From contig WJXW01000013.1 of the NCBI GenBank assembly GCA_015832175.1, positions 1,364,001 to 1,428,000 on the forward strand: DNA of 64,000 nucleotides, read 5' to 3'. Of this stretch, positions 36,923 through 50,027 are shown piece after piece. Position numbers and translations under genes: made by a program. The stretch's first letter is position 1. Each line of letters opens with the position of its first letter. A model generated the notes under the pieces. It saw only the letters and a list, made by a program, of their open reading frames with translations. It was not told the origin of the DNA and made no database searches. This DNA is from Paraphaeosphaeria minitans (Eukaryota > Ascomycota > Dothideomycetes > Pleosporales > Didymosphaeriaceae).

Positions 36923-39900
36923 TCTTAAACACTCTTAATATAAGTACTTTATAAACTCTTACCTCTTCTACAGCTTTAGGTGCCGCTAAGATTACTTCTA
37001 TAAAGGATAGTACTAAGGCGTATAAACCTAATCTCTACTTTAGTAAACAATCTTAAACTAACGTCTAGATTCTCTAGTTAGACCTCTACTTCTTTAACTT
37101 AGATAAACCCCTTAAAGATAAGAAAAAAGTTATTTTTACAGCAATATATATGCGAGGAGATATAGGATTATAGATCTATCTCTACCTTAAAAAGTATCTA
37201 GGAATAGACTATAATAATAATAATAACAATTACGTAAACGAGCACGCTAATATAGTTAACATTATTAAGAATTATAATAACTTTAAGAAATGCATTAAAT
37301 AACTCTTTAGGATTACTAACAAGAACTCTATTATAAAAGTAAAGATTTAGACTATAACTTAGAAATAATTAGTAGCTAAGTATATAGCTAAGTTTTATAG
37401 ATACGCTGTGCAGCTTAACTAGAATAATAAATCTCTTTAGGACATGTATAAATAAGGACTTAAATAGAAACTATATAAGGAACTCTTATGTAGTAGTGCG
37501 TAAATTACTAACCTTAAAAAACTATACAAAGAAACTATTAGGATTAATAGAGAATAGTTTTCACTGTAATAAGAGCTCTACTAAAACCCTAGGGCGATAA
37601 GCTTTAGATAACTAGTAAAAGTAGTTTATAAGAACCCTATTAGAATTGTCTAAAAGTAACAGCTAAGGAACTACTAGAGATACAAACTAATAGAAAATGT
37701 CTAGTTTAACTATATAGGTAAAGGAAAAGGAGAAAGAATAGACCCTAAGCAGCCTAATAAACGCGTCTCTAATAGAAGTTAATAACTAATAACTAAGACC
37801 TGTAAATACTTTACATGTGGTAAACTAGGCCATATAGCTAGGAACTATAAATTAAAAAACAAAGTCTATTAAACTAAGTTAAATATACTAACTATTAAGA
37901 ACTAAGAACCTAATAAGGAATAGGAAGTTATTATAACGCTATTTAGTTACTAACGCGTTACACTAGAGTAAAGTAAGCAATTAGATTTACCTAACTTACA
38001 ACTATATAAAGATCTAGAAAATAACTCTAATATATACTACAACGTAGAAGATGTAGAAGAAATACTAAGATCTTCTACTCCTTACCTATAAAGTAGGCGG
38101 GAAGAAGACAACCCTATATTACCTAAGTATAAACTAAATGTTTAGAATTATATAGAACCCTACTAGGCACTAGAAGGAATGCAACTCTACAAAAATAAGA
38201 AGTTAGACTATGTACTAAAGTACTACCTAGACTACTAAAATCCTATACACTAATTCTATATATGGACGCATTGCGAAGAACCAACATGCGTATAATATAA
38301 GATAGAGAAAGAAGAGAATAAGAAATAACCTAAAAGGAAACTGCGCTATAGATAGATGTAGATAGACTACCCTATCGCAGCTTACGACGAATACCTCTAG
38401 GATAAATAATAAGTAAAATACTTTCCTTACCTTATGCTAAAGGGTAATAAATGCTATAATATGCTTATTAATAGAGACTATATATAACTGTACTAGTATA
38501 CGTGTCTAAACTAAGACTACAAATACTACTATATAGCTAAACGTTTAGACAGCTGTACAAACTACCCTATATAAGAAGTAATAACAGAGCTACTAATTTA
38601 ACTAGTATATAGGAATAGTGAAGACCGCGGGAGGAAAAATATCAGAGCATCCTTGTAGGAAAAAGAAGATAATCTATATAAGCTATATACTTAAGAATAA
38701 TAATAGAAGCGGATGCTTAGAAACGCATACTAGGCACCTAAACTTAACTACAACCTACACAAATAGATGTCTTTTTTAGGTCTAAACTTAGACAAAAAAA
38801 CGCCTTTATTAAATTAAATACTATAGTAAGCATAGTATTAGTTAAGCTACTAGTATAGCTTAAAAGAATATAGGCTTAAGCTCTTATAGACTTAGGAGTA
38901 GGAAAGAACTTTATATCTTATTACATAGTAAGATAAGTAGGACTTATAATATTAGAGAAAGAAGTACCCTATATTATCTATATTATAAATAGATCCCTGA
39001 TGCCTAAGAAACCTTAGATATACTAGAAGGTCACTACTACAATAATAGTCTAAGGATATAGAGAGGAACTTACCTTAGATATTTTACTAGGATCTAAGTA
39101 TAAGTTAGTCTTAGAATTACCTTAGTTAATAATACATAACTTACAAATTAATTAGGCTATAAAGAAAATATTATTTAAATGCTATAATTATGCATTATAA
39201 GCAAAGCCTACGCATTAACTAAAAATAATAGTAAATAAAGAAGTTATTAATAATATAATACTATAATAGACAGTTAAGAAATAGAAGTACACCTTAATAG
39301 ACGCTAGTAGAAACTACTAGATTAAAAAGCGTAAGAAGGAGGACAATAGCACACCTTTTACCTTACTAAGAGAGTATAAGAAATAGACACACATATTTAC
39401 GGAGAAGAAAGGAAAAGTAAACCTACCTAAATATTAACCCTAGGATCTTATAATAGACCTGGAAGAAGGGAAGACGCTACCCTTTAGACTACTATATAGT
39501 AAGATAGGAGAAGAACTCCTTAAAGAACGTAATTTTATTAAAATAAACTTTAAGAATGGATACATATAACTATTAAAGTTACTAGTAGTAAGCCCTTTTA
39601 TATTTGTTAAGAAAAAAGATAGATTAGACAGACTATACGTTAACTACTAACAACTTAATAATATAATAATAAAGAACCAATATCTACTACTAAACATTAT
39701 AGAGTTACGAGATTAACTATCTTAAGCTAAGATATTCATAATAATAGATCTAAGAGATAGTTACCACCTTATACAAATTAAGAAAGGTAAAGAATAGAAA
39801 ATAGCATTTTAATTACGCTATAGACTATTTAAATATAAGGTTATGCCTTTTAGACTTACAAACATACTAGCAGCTTTTATAGCACTTATTAACAACGTAC

Positions 39901-42170
39901 TCTGCAAATATCTAGACATATTTATTATTGCGTATATAAACGATATCCTCGTCTTTTCTAAAAACAAATTGTACTACACTAAGTATGTACAGATAATACT
40001 AGAAGCACTAGACAAAGTATACCTTCGTATTAAACTTAAGAAATGTAAGTTTAACGTTGAATAACTTAAATTCCTAGAACACATTATTACTCTAGAAGGA
40101 ATTAAGATGGCACTAAGTAAAATTAAATATATTAAGAACTGGCTAATACTAAAGATAGCCAAGAACATCTACGAATTCTTAGAATTCTATAGATTTAACT
40201 AACAATTTATCTAAAATTACGCAAAGGTCACAATACCCTTAATAAATCTTATAAAGAAGGACGTACCTTTTAAATAGATAGATAAGTATAAAATATTATT
40301 CTAACTCCTTAAGATAGTATGTATTATAGAACCTATCCTTGTTTATTTTAAAAGCGATAAACCACTACGCTTTAAAATAGACACTAGCAATCTTACGCTA
40401 GGCGCCTACGCTAAATAAAAACATAATAGTAAATAGCACCTAATTGCCTATTACTTATGCAAATTTAATAACGCTAAAACACAATACAACGTATATAATA
40501 AAGAACTATACGCTATTATTAAAGCCTTAAAGCACTAGAGGATTTACGCGCTTAGTTACTTAACGCTAGAAATCTATATAGATTATAAGAACCTTTTAAG
40601 GTTTATAATAATAAAAGAACTTACGCTATAACAACAAAGATACTTGTAAACCACTAGGTAGTATAAGTTTAAAATTATCTATATAGCTAGAAAAGAAATT
40701 GGCAGAGCAGACGCTCTTAGCTAATAAAGTAATCTAACAGAAGAAAAAGCAAAAACCTTCTTCGCAATCCTTCGCAAAACTAAAGATAGATCTCTAGAAC
40801 TGATAGTAGAACTAAATTAACTTTTGGTAATTAACTAAGAAGTTCTAGAATATTTATAGACTAAGATTATCTAACAATACTACAATAACCTTATATACGG
40901 ACACCTAGGTATTACAAAAATAATAGAACTTATCTAAAGGAATTACACCTTTAAAGGAATTAAGGAAGCTGTAATAACTTATATCTACAAATGTATAGAA
41001 TACTAGAAAAACAAACATAGTATACATCTTAAATATAGAGAGATGTAAGCGATTAGAATACTAACAGCACTATAAAAAGATATTACTATAGATTTTGTTA
41101 TAGGAATTCTAAACTCTAAGGATCTAATAATAGGAATTAAATATAACAGCATACTAGTAATAGTCTGCTAACTAACTAAGTATATTAAGCTTATTCTATG
41201 CCTTAAAAGAATAACAGCAAAGGAACTCGCTTTTCTTATTCTAGACTAACTAATTAGACACTACAGAATCCTAAAAACAATTATTAGCGACAGAGATAAG
41301 CTCTTTACGTTAAATTATTAGATAACACTTATAGCCCTACTTAGAATAAAACAAAAGCTATTAACAGCTTACTATCTATAAATGGACAGACAGATAGAAC
41401 GTACGAACCAGACTATAGAAACGTACCTACGCATTTACTGTAATAGTTAGAAGAATAACTAGGTTTTATTACTACCTATAGCACAGTTAGCCTATAATAA
41501 CAAAGTATTAGTAGTATTAGGATATACACTATTCTATGTAAACTATAGAAGACACCTACATCTCTTTAATTAATAATTTCCTACAATAATTAAAGCAAAA
41601 GAAGCTATAGATATAGTAGAAAATATAAAGAAAATACACTAATAACTCTAACAGAATCTTAAGAAAGCTTAGTAGCAATTAATTTTATACTAAAACTAAA
41701 AATAAAAAATAGCACCTTAGCTAAAGAAGGGGAATAAAGTATATCTACTTATAAAGAACCTTTAAACTTAGAAGAAGAAACACAAGAAACTAAATTATAT
41801 TAAGGTTAGACTATTTTATATTTCTAAGTAAATATTACTAGTAAACTATAAGTTGGAACTACCGCTAGATGCAAAGATACACCTAGTATTCTATGTATTA
41901 CTACTAGAACTAGTAGACCTAAAACGCTAATTAAAACCACCTTCTATTACTAAGCTTAGAAAGAAACTGAATTTAAAGTAGAATAAATCCTATAGGTACA
42001 CAATACGTATATAGACACTAAAAAATACCTTATTAAATAGAAAGGGTATTTATCTAGCGAAAATATATAGGAACCTAAGAAAAACCTATCTAACTGTTAA
42101 TAATAGATAAGCGACTTCTACAATTAAACGCTAGAAATTATAAGAAGATAACTAGGACGCACCTAGGAAT
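36923..42170 (+). pseudogene. Gypsy D gag-pol, copy D2, dead
   Basis: Colinear with D1: zinc knuckle about 37808-37855; RT with YIND at 39933-39944, where D1 has the functional YMDD. The stretch 39843-40064 is still open over 73 codons (MPFRLTN, NNVLCKYLDIFIIAYINDIL). RNase H, integrase and a chromodomain (about 41970-42110) follow. The chromodomain and tail differ from D1 by more than transitions (YLIK.KGYLSSEN, then an extra stretch), so D2 comes from a separate subfamily rather than being a RIPed copy of D1. Confidence 0.85.
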
Positions 42171-42229
42171 TACCACTAGTATAAGGGCTAGCCTATAAAA
42201 TAGACTAGTTAATTACCTTAGCGCCTAAT

Positions 42230-42700
42230 AGTGTGTTAGGATTTATTAATATAGTAGCCTACACTAACTCCTCCTGCGCCTTAAGCGCTTCTAACTTATT
42301 TATAGTACTTATACTATAATTAAATAATTCTTATTCTTTCTAATGTAATTTCTTTTACTAATTATGTAAGCGCGCTATTTTCTTACGCGCCTAATAGGCG
42401 CAAAAGAGAGCTGCTTTAGCTAGCTCTTCTTTAATACAGAGCTTTACCTCCTCTTTAGTCTCTAACATTTCTAACCTCTCTATTTTAGTATCTATTCTTA
42501 AAATAATCTAGTAAAGGGATTTCTTTAGGCTCGCACTTCTAGTTTCCTTATCTAACGTAGTTAGTACACTAAGAGTGTAAAGAAGAAAGATAATAAGTAT
42601 ATTTCTTCTTAACATAGTATAAATAGGCAACTATTATAAAAACGTAGTCTTTCGTAAGACAATTAGCTTAACTATAGTAATATTAAACAGAATAAGATAA
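42230..42700 (-). pseudogene. Antisense Cys-rich coiled-coil ORF of Gypsy D, copy D2
   Basis: Counterpart of the D1 antisense frame at the same place, with more stops. The coiled-coil stretch and part of the Cys block remain recognisable on the minus strand. Function unknown. The ends are approximate. Confidence 0.45.
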
Positions 42701-42754
42701 TAACTTTATAGGTAGTTAACTTATAAGGACATTAAACTTAGAGGGGGAGGATAA

Positions 42755-43218
42755 TATTAGGATCTAGCTGCGTATAAGTAGTAGGGCGTAAGCTTATTAT
42801 ACTTCTAGACTACTAGTCTGCTAGAGTTAGCTAACTAAGTAGTTAGATAATAGGTTACAGGTCCTAGGGGTCCTAAAAACCGCACGGGCCTCGCTTGTAT
42901 AGGAACTCTAGGACACGTGGGACTCGCCCGCACAGGACTCTAGGACATATAGGACTCTAGGACGTATAGGACTCTAGGACATATAGGATTCTAGGACGTG
43001 TGGGATTACTTAGTATATAGGAACGCAAGAATAAGCTTCTTATACTTATATTTAATCTATTTATTAATCTATTATTTAGATTCTAGTAGACCATATTATT
43101 AACTTACTACACTTTATAAAATACTATTATATTAACAAGACCTTCTACCTTCTGTAAGTACTCCTGCCTAAGAACTAACCTTAACTCTTTAGGACTAGCT
43201 ACCCTCTTGGATTTAATA
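42755..43218 (+). repeat. D2 3' LTR
   Basis: 464 bp, preceded by GAGGGGGAGGATAA (polypurine tract) and followed by the TATTA duplication. Confidence 0.9.
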
Positions 43219-43223
43219 TATTA

Positions 43224-45700
43224 TTTCTCTAGAAGGGCTCACAATTAACCTAGATTAGGTTAATGTGATACAATTCTGGCCAAAACTAACCTATATACGT
43301 GATATACGCGTCTTTATTAGCTTTATAAACTATTATAGATAGTTTATTACTAATTTCTCCTAAATAGCGCTACCTCTTACTAGTTTAACTAAGAAAGCGC
43401 CAGATAGCGCTAGGTAGAGGCTGGTAATGCGAAGGGAGGAGAGCGTGGCCCTAGATATTAGGCCAAAAGGCACTAAAGCTTTTTAGACGCTAAAAGATAT
43501 ATTCCTTAAAGTGCCTATACTAGTGGACTTTAAGTATAGATAATAGACACGTCTTAAAACTAACGCCTTAGGTAGAGTAATTAGTGCTACTTATAGCTAA
43601 CTTATATCTAAAGGTAATAAGCTAGGCTTATGGCAACTAATTAACTTCTTCTTAAGGAAATTAAGCACTACGCAGTACTACTATAATACTTATAATAAAG
43701 AACTCCTCGCTATTATTAAGTTAGTTAAACACTAGCGTTAATACCTTTAAGGTTAACACTTTAAGGTCTTAATAGATTATTATAACCTTTAATAGTTTAT
43801 AAAGACTAAGACGCTTATATTACGTTACGTCTAGTTATACCTCACCCTAAGTGAGTATGACTTTATTATAACTTATAAGGCAAGATTAACAAATCTAGTA
43901 GACAGCCTATTAAGGCGCCTAGACTATATACTTAGCACCTAGGATGCTAAGCAGAAGAATAATAAAGCCTTTATTAAGCTTTTAGCTAATCTATTATTAG
44001 AAAGGCAAGGTAGATACGCTCTAGTCTCTACTATCTCTACCTATTCTAGAAACTAAATAGGATAGGGCAATAAGCCCTATTAAGAGACCTACTCCTCTAG
44101 AGGCCTAATAGGACAGGGCAATAAGCCCTGTAGGGAGACTAACCCCTCTAAAAGTTAGATAAGATAGGGTAACAGGCCCTATAGAAATACCTATTACTTT
44201 AAGGGGTTAAATAAGGGTAGTCTTAGTAACTACCTCTTTCTAGAGAACTAAGAGGCTATTAAATCTAAAAATTTAAACTTATTAGATAATAAAGTTAATA
44301 AGTTAGCGCAATCTAGTCTAAGTAGCTGCGGCTTAGAACTAACTAGCCTAGTGTGGCTTAAGTCTCCTTTAAAGCGCACAAAAGCTATTAAGAGCTACTA
44401 TAATAGCCCTCTCTTAAGACATTTTAGTATAACTTAGACGCTTAAGCGCGTTTAATAGAAGTTTTGCTAGACTAGTATAAATAAGAAGGTCGCTAACTAT
44501 ATTTATAACTATAAGCGGTGCTAATAGGCAACTTATAAAAAAAATAAGCCTTATAGTCTTTTACAGTAGCTTTCTATCCTAGATTATCTGTAGTAGCACG
44601 TAATAATAGACTTTATTACTAATCAGCCCCTAAGTCGCTTCTTAGGACTAATATATAACGCTATCTTAGTAATTGTTAATTAATTTTCTAAGATAGCTTA
44701 TTATGTACTAGCCTAAATAAATTAGGATGCCACTAACCTAGCTTAGGCTTAGATTTGTGAGGTTATTAGACTTTATAGTAATCTAGAGAGTATTCTCTCG
44801 GACAGAGGACTAGTAATAAAAGTAAAACACTAGAATACTTTCTATTATTACCTAAACTTAAGGAGGGTTTTAACTTTAGCTTTTTACCCTTAGACTAATA
44901 GGCAAATAGAACGCTAGAACTAAACACTAGAATAATACTTGCGAATCTTCTGCTCCCTAGAGTAAGATAATTAGGTAATATAGATCTCCTTAGCAGAATA
45001 TATGTATAATAATAGTAAACATTTAGTAATAGGATACACACCGTACTAAGTATACTTTAGATATAATCCCTCTAACCTAACCTAGCCTAATATGCCGCTA
45101 GGTGGCGGGGAAAGCCTAAAAGGCTACTAAATAGTGTTAAGATTAATAGAAATACACGTAAATATAAGAAAGAAGCTGTAGGTAGTATAGAAGTACTAAA
45201 AATCTATCTCTAATAAGAAGAGAACCCCTTTACAACTTAATAAAGGTAATAAGATATAGGTTTTAAGCAGGAATCTAAAGTCTACACAACTAAACAAGAA
45301 GATAGACTAGAAATTCCTAGGCCCTAGAGTAGTAGATAAGTGTATTAGCTCTCTACCTACAGCCTACTAAGTGAACCTACCTAAATTAAGTAAGGTTTAT
45401 CTAGTGTTCTATTCTTCTCTACTAGAACTATACAAACTGCGTAGGAAACCACCCTACTAATAACTACTAATTAAAGACACATTGCGCTAATATAGTGATA
45501 ATATGTATAAAGTAGACTATATTATTAATAGACAATAAAATAAGTTAGGATAATAAGAATACCTTATTAAATAGAGTAGATATAATCTAGAAGAAAACTC
45601 TTAGGAACTTACTATATTAATTAGCGGAAATGCGCTTAAAGAGTTCTAGAAAAAGCTTATGATATCCCTAAGAAAGTTAATAATTACACTTTTAGAGGTA
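43224..45700 (+). pseudogene. Gypsy C pol, C-terminal half
   Basis: Resumes the RT interrupted by D2 (SLEGLTINLD-like, then F.SFINYYR.FI). RNase H is near 43490-43900. Integrase is about 44330-45060, with the catalytic segment around DFITNQP and a QTERTNQ-like region (N.QIERQNQ) near 44900. A chromodomain remnant lies at 45500-45640 (YLIK.SRYNLEENS.E; family YLVKWKGY..E.TWEP). All parts are broken by RIP-type stops. Confidence 0.8.
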
Positions 45701-46729
45701 AAGAAGAGAGGTTGTAGGCGACCTCCTTTAAAGGGGAAAACTAGCGAACACTAAGAACCTATATAAAAATATTAGTCTAAGTTAGACTTATCTAGCACAA
45801 AATGTCCTAATTTAGTATAATATGCGAACATTAACTTATAATTAGATACTATAGACCCTTTTATCCTTTTAAAAACCCCACGTGTCTCCTATAGGGAGTT
45901 TAGTAGATAGTTAGCCAGTTAGGCAGGGTGTTTTAATAGGTATAGGAATACTAATTAGTATATACAAAACCCTTTAAAATTAGTAAAAGATAAGGATAAT
46001 ATTAGTAATATTACGATTCTAGCAAAATCTAGTATATATTAGTACAATTTAGGACAATCTAGATTAAATTATATTATTATAAGGTAGAAAGCCTCTTATT
46101 GCCTAAAACAGGGTTAATAACTAACTAAAATAGGAACCTATGTTAAAATGTTACCTATTTGTAGGCAATAGCCCGAAAAGCTAGGCAAATGTGCTATTTA
46201 AAATTAACTAACGCTAGATTATTACTATTATCGCTAAATTCTGCTATTATGTTCCTATTCACGCTAATTTATGCTATACCGTGCTATGTTATGCCTATTT
46301 AGGCTGTGTAGTGCTGTATTACGTCCTTATTTAAACAATTAATCTTAATAACTCTTATTAGAGCTGCTTTAAGTTGCTAGGCCCTTAGTATAGAAAGAAG
46401 TTATAAAACAGTAATTAAAGTACGCTAACTTCTCTATATTAGTACTATTAATAGGTGGAAAGTCTACTAGGGACTTAGAAATAGTAAATAAGTCTAAGTT
46501 ACGCCTCCTTACGCTATAACGCGCTAAAGTAGGAGTAGCTAGCGTAGATATAACCTTAGCGTCCTTATAAGCAGCTTCTAGTTAGGCTTTAGCGTTAGCT
46601 GTAGTAGTTTCTACTAAAGAGATATTAAGGCTAGTTAGGATAGTCACGTAGAGATAGTTAGAAACCTATTACGCTAGTTAGTGCTAACTTACTCTAAATA
46701 GTACTATAGTGTATTTATACTAGAGCTTT
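45701..46729. other. Element C, region after pol
   Basis: Part of element C between the chromodomain and the antisense frame. It holds a Lys/Arg-rich tail of pol and AT-rich sequence with recurrent TGCTAATTTATGCTA-like words. No separate gene is supported here. Confidence 0.4.
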
Positions 46730-47345
46730 AGTCTTATATAGGGAGATTACTTTATCTTCTAACTCTATTTCGCGCTTAATATAACAAGCCTTAGCTTTAA
46801 GTGCCTTTCTAGAGTAAGAATAACTATATAGGAGTATACTAGAGTTGGCGCACTTATCTTTAAGTATAAAGGCCCTATTATAGGTCTAGAACTTCTTAGC
46901 GTATCTATGTAAGTCCCTATATACTAATTAGCGCTAATTTATACTAAATTACACTAAATAGTACCTATACTTATTTAGCTTTCCTATAATGCGTGCAGCT
47001 GTAGCTATTACTCTTTTATTAGCCTCTATTCTTAGCTTCTACACTTTAAGGAGCGTGTTCTCCTTATTCTATAACAAAGAGGCAATAAGTTTAGCTATAA
47101 GTTACAATTAGCCTTTAGCAAGATTAGCTAGAGCTATAATGTACTTTAGGTCCTTACACTAGACCTTATATTCCTCTTTAGTAGCTTTATAGGACACTTA
47201 GGCTATAGTATTAGCTTCTTTAGATACTGCGACTAAGGCTTAGACGTCTATTCCTAGGATAGACCTAAAATAAACTTTAAGGGTCTTAAGGAGCCTAAGT
47301 ACCTTAAATAGGGGCTATATACGCCTATTAGTACCTAATAGTGCT
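46730..47345 (-). pseudogene. Antisense accessory ORF of Gypsy C
   Basis: On the strand opposite to pol, one frame runs from 47345 to about 46730 (over 200 codons) with stops only of the TAG/TAA type. It includes PLFKVLRLLKTLKVYFRSIL, then KEEYKV.CKDLKYIIALANL, ANKRVIATAARIIGK, and RKALKAKACYIKREIELEDK. It is rich in Lys, Glu, Ala and Leu, consistent with long helices. No family is recognised. Its position mirrors the antisense frames of families X and D. The true start may lie further upstream. Confidence 0.5.
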
Positions 47346-47629
47346 AAATAGCGCTAAATAACGCTAGAAAGTAACTTACTGTAAAGCATAAGGTGCCTTT
47401 ATTTAAATAATTACTACACTCCTTATAGTAGTAACCTTTAAATTGCAATAATTCCTATTTGTTATTATTTAGGTTTATTACGTATGCAGTATCTAATTCT
47501 AGGACACTATACTCTACTGTAATTCTGATGCATCTAATACGTGGTATTTTAGTATAAAGTCTATTAGTCTTAATCGCATTAATATAATAGTCGCGAAGAG
47601 AGCGCTTCTTAGGTAGAGCTATTATAATT

Positions 47630-47750
47630 TGCGATAATTAGTACTAATTTGTGCTAATTAGTGCTAATTAATGTTGCTTAATGCTAATTAGTGCTAACTA
47701 ATGCTAATTACTGCCTATTAGTGCTAATTAGTGTTAATTATTATTAAAGA
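47630..47750. repeat. Simple repeat, TGCTAATTAG units
   Basis: About ten imperfect 10-bp units of (A/G)TGCTAATTA. Related words recur more loosely across 46200-47350, so the array seems to have grown from a motif abundant in this element. Confidence 0.7.
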
Positions 47751-48342
47751 TGTACAAAAAGTGTTAAATATATACTAAAAAGGTATAATATACCACTCTT
47801 TAGTACAGTTAGTGCTAAGTTGCGCTAGAATACGCTAATCTAAGGGCTGTATAATGTTACTTACGATAGGAAAATATAAGTGGAGAATAGGTCTAAGAGC
47901 CCTAAGTAATAGGATAACTACCCTGCCGCTAAGACGCTAGTTACTAGCGTAGTTACGTACTACACTAGCGCGGATAGTAATATGTTACCTTACTTAGGTA
48001 GAAATAATTATAATCTAATATAAAGGGCGCCTAAGTGCCGCATAAATCTATTATAATAATTTAGGCACTATCTAGAACAAAATAGTATAAATAGGAATAA
48101 ACTAGAACGTAATCCTCCTTATTATCCACAATTCAGCTATCTTAGAAACAGTAGGACCTTTTAGATTCTTTAATATTAGGCTTGCTGCTAAGTTTAAGAA
48201 ATAGGGATAGTTAAGGGCCTACGCTAACTACTAGGTGCTAGTAGAGCTAGTTAGTGCTAATAAAGGACTAATAGTAATAAATAGTAAAGGGACTTACTAA
48301 ATGCTTTACTCTTAGGATAAGAGATCCCTTAAAGGGGGATAA
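47751..48342. other. Element C 3' untranslated region
   Basis: No frame is recognised. It ends with CTTAAAGGGGGATAA, the polypurine tract, immediately before the 3' LTR. Confidence 0.55.
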
Positions 48343-48547
48343 TGTTAGAACCTTAGGTATCTGGCTAGGCTCTAGGATAGTAAGGGCTAGCTAGATGTAG
48401 GTAGAGATTACCTAATCTAAGGCTATATAGTTCTATCGCTAACGGAGTAATCTGGCAGCGATCTGTCTATCCTACATCCTACCATACAATCCACCATTGT
48501 TTTACATCTGAAGCTGAAGCTACATTACTCGTGCCTAACTCCTAACA
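48343..48547 (+). repeat. Gypsy C 3' LTR
   Basis: 205 bp, TGTTAGAACCTTAGG...CTCCTAACA, followed by CTAGT (48548-48552), the partner of the duplication at 29425-29429. Retains CpA runs such as CCATACAATCCACCATTG. Confidence 0.9.
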
Positions 48548-48552
48548 CTAGT

Positions 48553-49811
48553 AGTGCAAAGAATAGAACCTAGGGTAACACCCTATATACGTAGGCTATA
48601 GATAAATTCAGCTAGTTTCTATAAAAGATTATAGTTTATAAGCGAATTAGTCTTTACCCTTACTAGGAAAGTTAGCAGTAAAAAGTAAAAAGTTTTTAGA
48701 ATAATAGATACTACTTAATAATATATTCCTTAGTAGACTTAAAAGAATAAATAAAGAGGTCTATTTTTATATACCTAGTAAAGCTGCGATTATTTAAGTT
48801 ATTACTACTTTTCTTACTACTAGTCCTGGAAGCAGCTATTCTATTTAGGGTATAGTTAACTATAGCTATAACTACAGTAGAGTTATTAAATAGGTATTCG
48901 AAGAACTAAAAGAAAAATAGAGGAGTATAAAAGAGTAGTATAGAAGTATTAAATTAAAGTTAAGGAGAAAGATAGAGTAGAAGAAATTCTAGAGTTATAT
49001 ACTCTAAGATTAAGCGTAGGCTACTTAAGCAGCTTAGTAAAAAGCGTTTATAAAAGGAGACTACTATAATATTACTTGCTAATATATTAAAAGGCCTATA
49101 AATAATTTTAATTATAAGGACTTAGGTATTAAGAGAGCAATAGGCTAGTGACTAGAATAATTGGGCATAATTAGTTAGCTAGAGGCTAAAATAAAATTAT
49201 AGGCCTAAGAATGGACTAACGCTGCGTTGCTGCCTAATATATAAAGAAAATTAATAAATAACTTTAATTATAGGAATATAAGTAGTAGATAAGCGATAGG
49301 TTAGTAGGTAGAATAATTAGGTAAGGGTAGTTAGCTAGGGGTTAAGAAAATTATAGGTTTAGAAGGTAATTACTAATAGGGTGTTAAAAGAGTAGGAAGG
49401 TAGTAGACTTAAGAAACTAAGCCTAAAAGAAAAAGATGAAAATATAGTGTAAAGGTTAGACTATAATAGAAAGCTAGAGAAATATAGGGCCAATTAGCTA
49501 TTATTTAGATAGCTAATTAGGGAGGAGACCTAAAAAAAACCATTACTAGATAAGACACGACAAAGAGACCTAATAAACAATTAGAGTAGGTAGATTTATA
49601 TAATAGATTTTAGATAGAATAACTAAACTTATTTTTTTATACTCCTTACTTAAGGCACACTGTAAACACAATAATATCTACTAGGGTGTAGCCTATAACG
49701 CCTCCTACCTAATAGTAATAAGAGACTAATAATAGTATTTAATCTACTTAATTAACTACTACTAAGTAAGACGCTGTCTAACTAGGGCTAGAGAGGTATA
49801 TTATAGGCTAC
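48553..49811 (+). pseudogene. Older decayed ORF with an internal peptide repeat
   Basis: Plus-strand continuation of 29430-29758. A Lys-rich helical part (VFEELKEKQRSIKE-like) lies near 48895-49000. Two copies of a roughly 39-residue repeat follow: INNFNYKDLGIKRAIG...LE.LG...S.LEA near 49098-49215, and INNFNYRNISSR.AIG...VE.LG...S.L near 49254-49368. The spacing suggests a duplicated helix-turn-helix-like unit, but this is a guess. From about 49640 to 49811 no frame is clear. It ends at GCTAC, the target site of copy F. Confidence 0.45.
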
Positions 49812-50027
49812 TGTGAGGTCTGGTTATAGGCAATAGTACTTGCTTCACACTAGGAAGGACAGTAAAAGGATAACTCTAGTAATATTAATAGAATAATACT
49901 TATCTTGTGTTAAGTTAACGCGCGGCGTAGGTTTTGCGCAGCTAGCTCGCTTAGCGCACAGACCCTCTATAAGGCCTTAGCGCTAGATACTATAACACCA
50001 CAATAATATTATAATCTACCTGTTATA
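49812..50027 (-). repeat. Family X copy F, 3' LTR
   Basis: 216 bp, preceded in element orientation by AGAGGGGGAGGTTC (50028-50041 in plus coordinates). Confidence 0.88.

Larger units (their letters stand above)
36459..43218 (+). mobile_element. Gypsy LTR retrotransposon family D, copy D2
   Basis: Complete 6760-bp element with 464-bp LTRs and exact TATTA duplications (36454-36458 and 43219-43223), inserted in the plus-oriented half of element C. The LTRs are 8 bp longer than in D1 because of an extra segment after GAGCTTATTA. It is more RIPed than D1. Confidence 0.93.

Noticed and set aside
39974..40168. 64-codon minus-strand frame inside D2
   Set aside because: Overlaps the RT core on the opposite strand, which is clearly the real coding sense.
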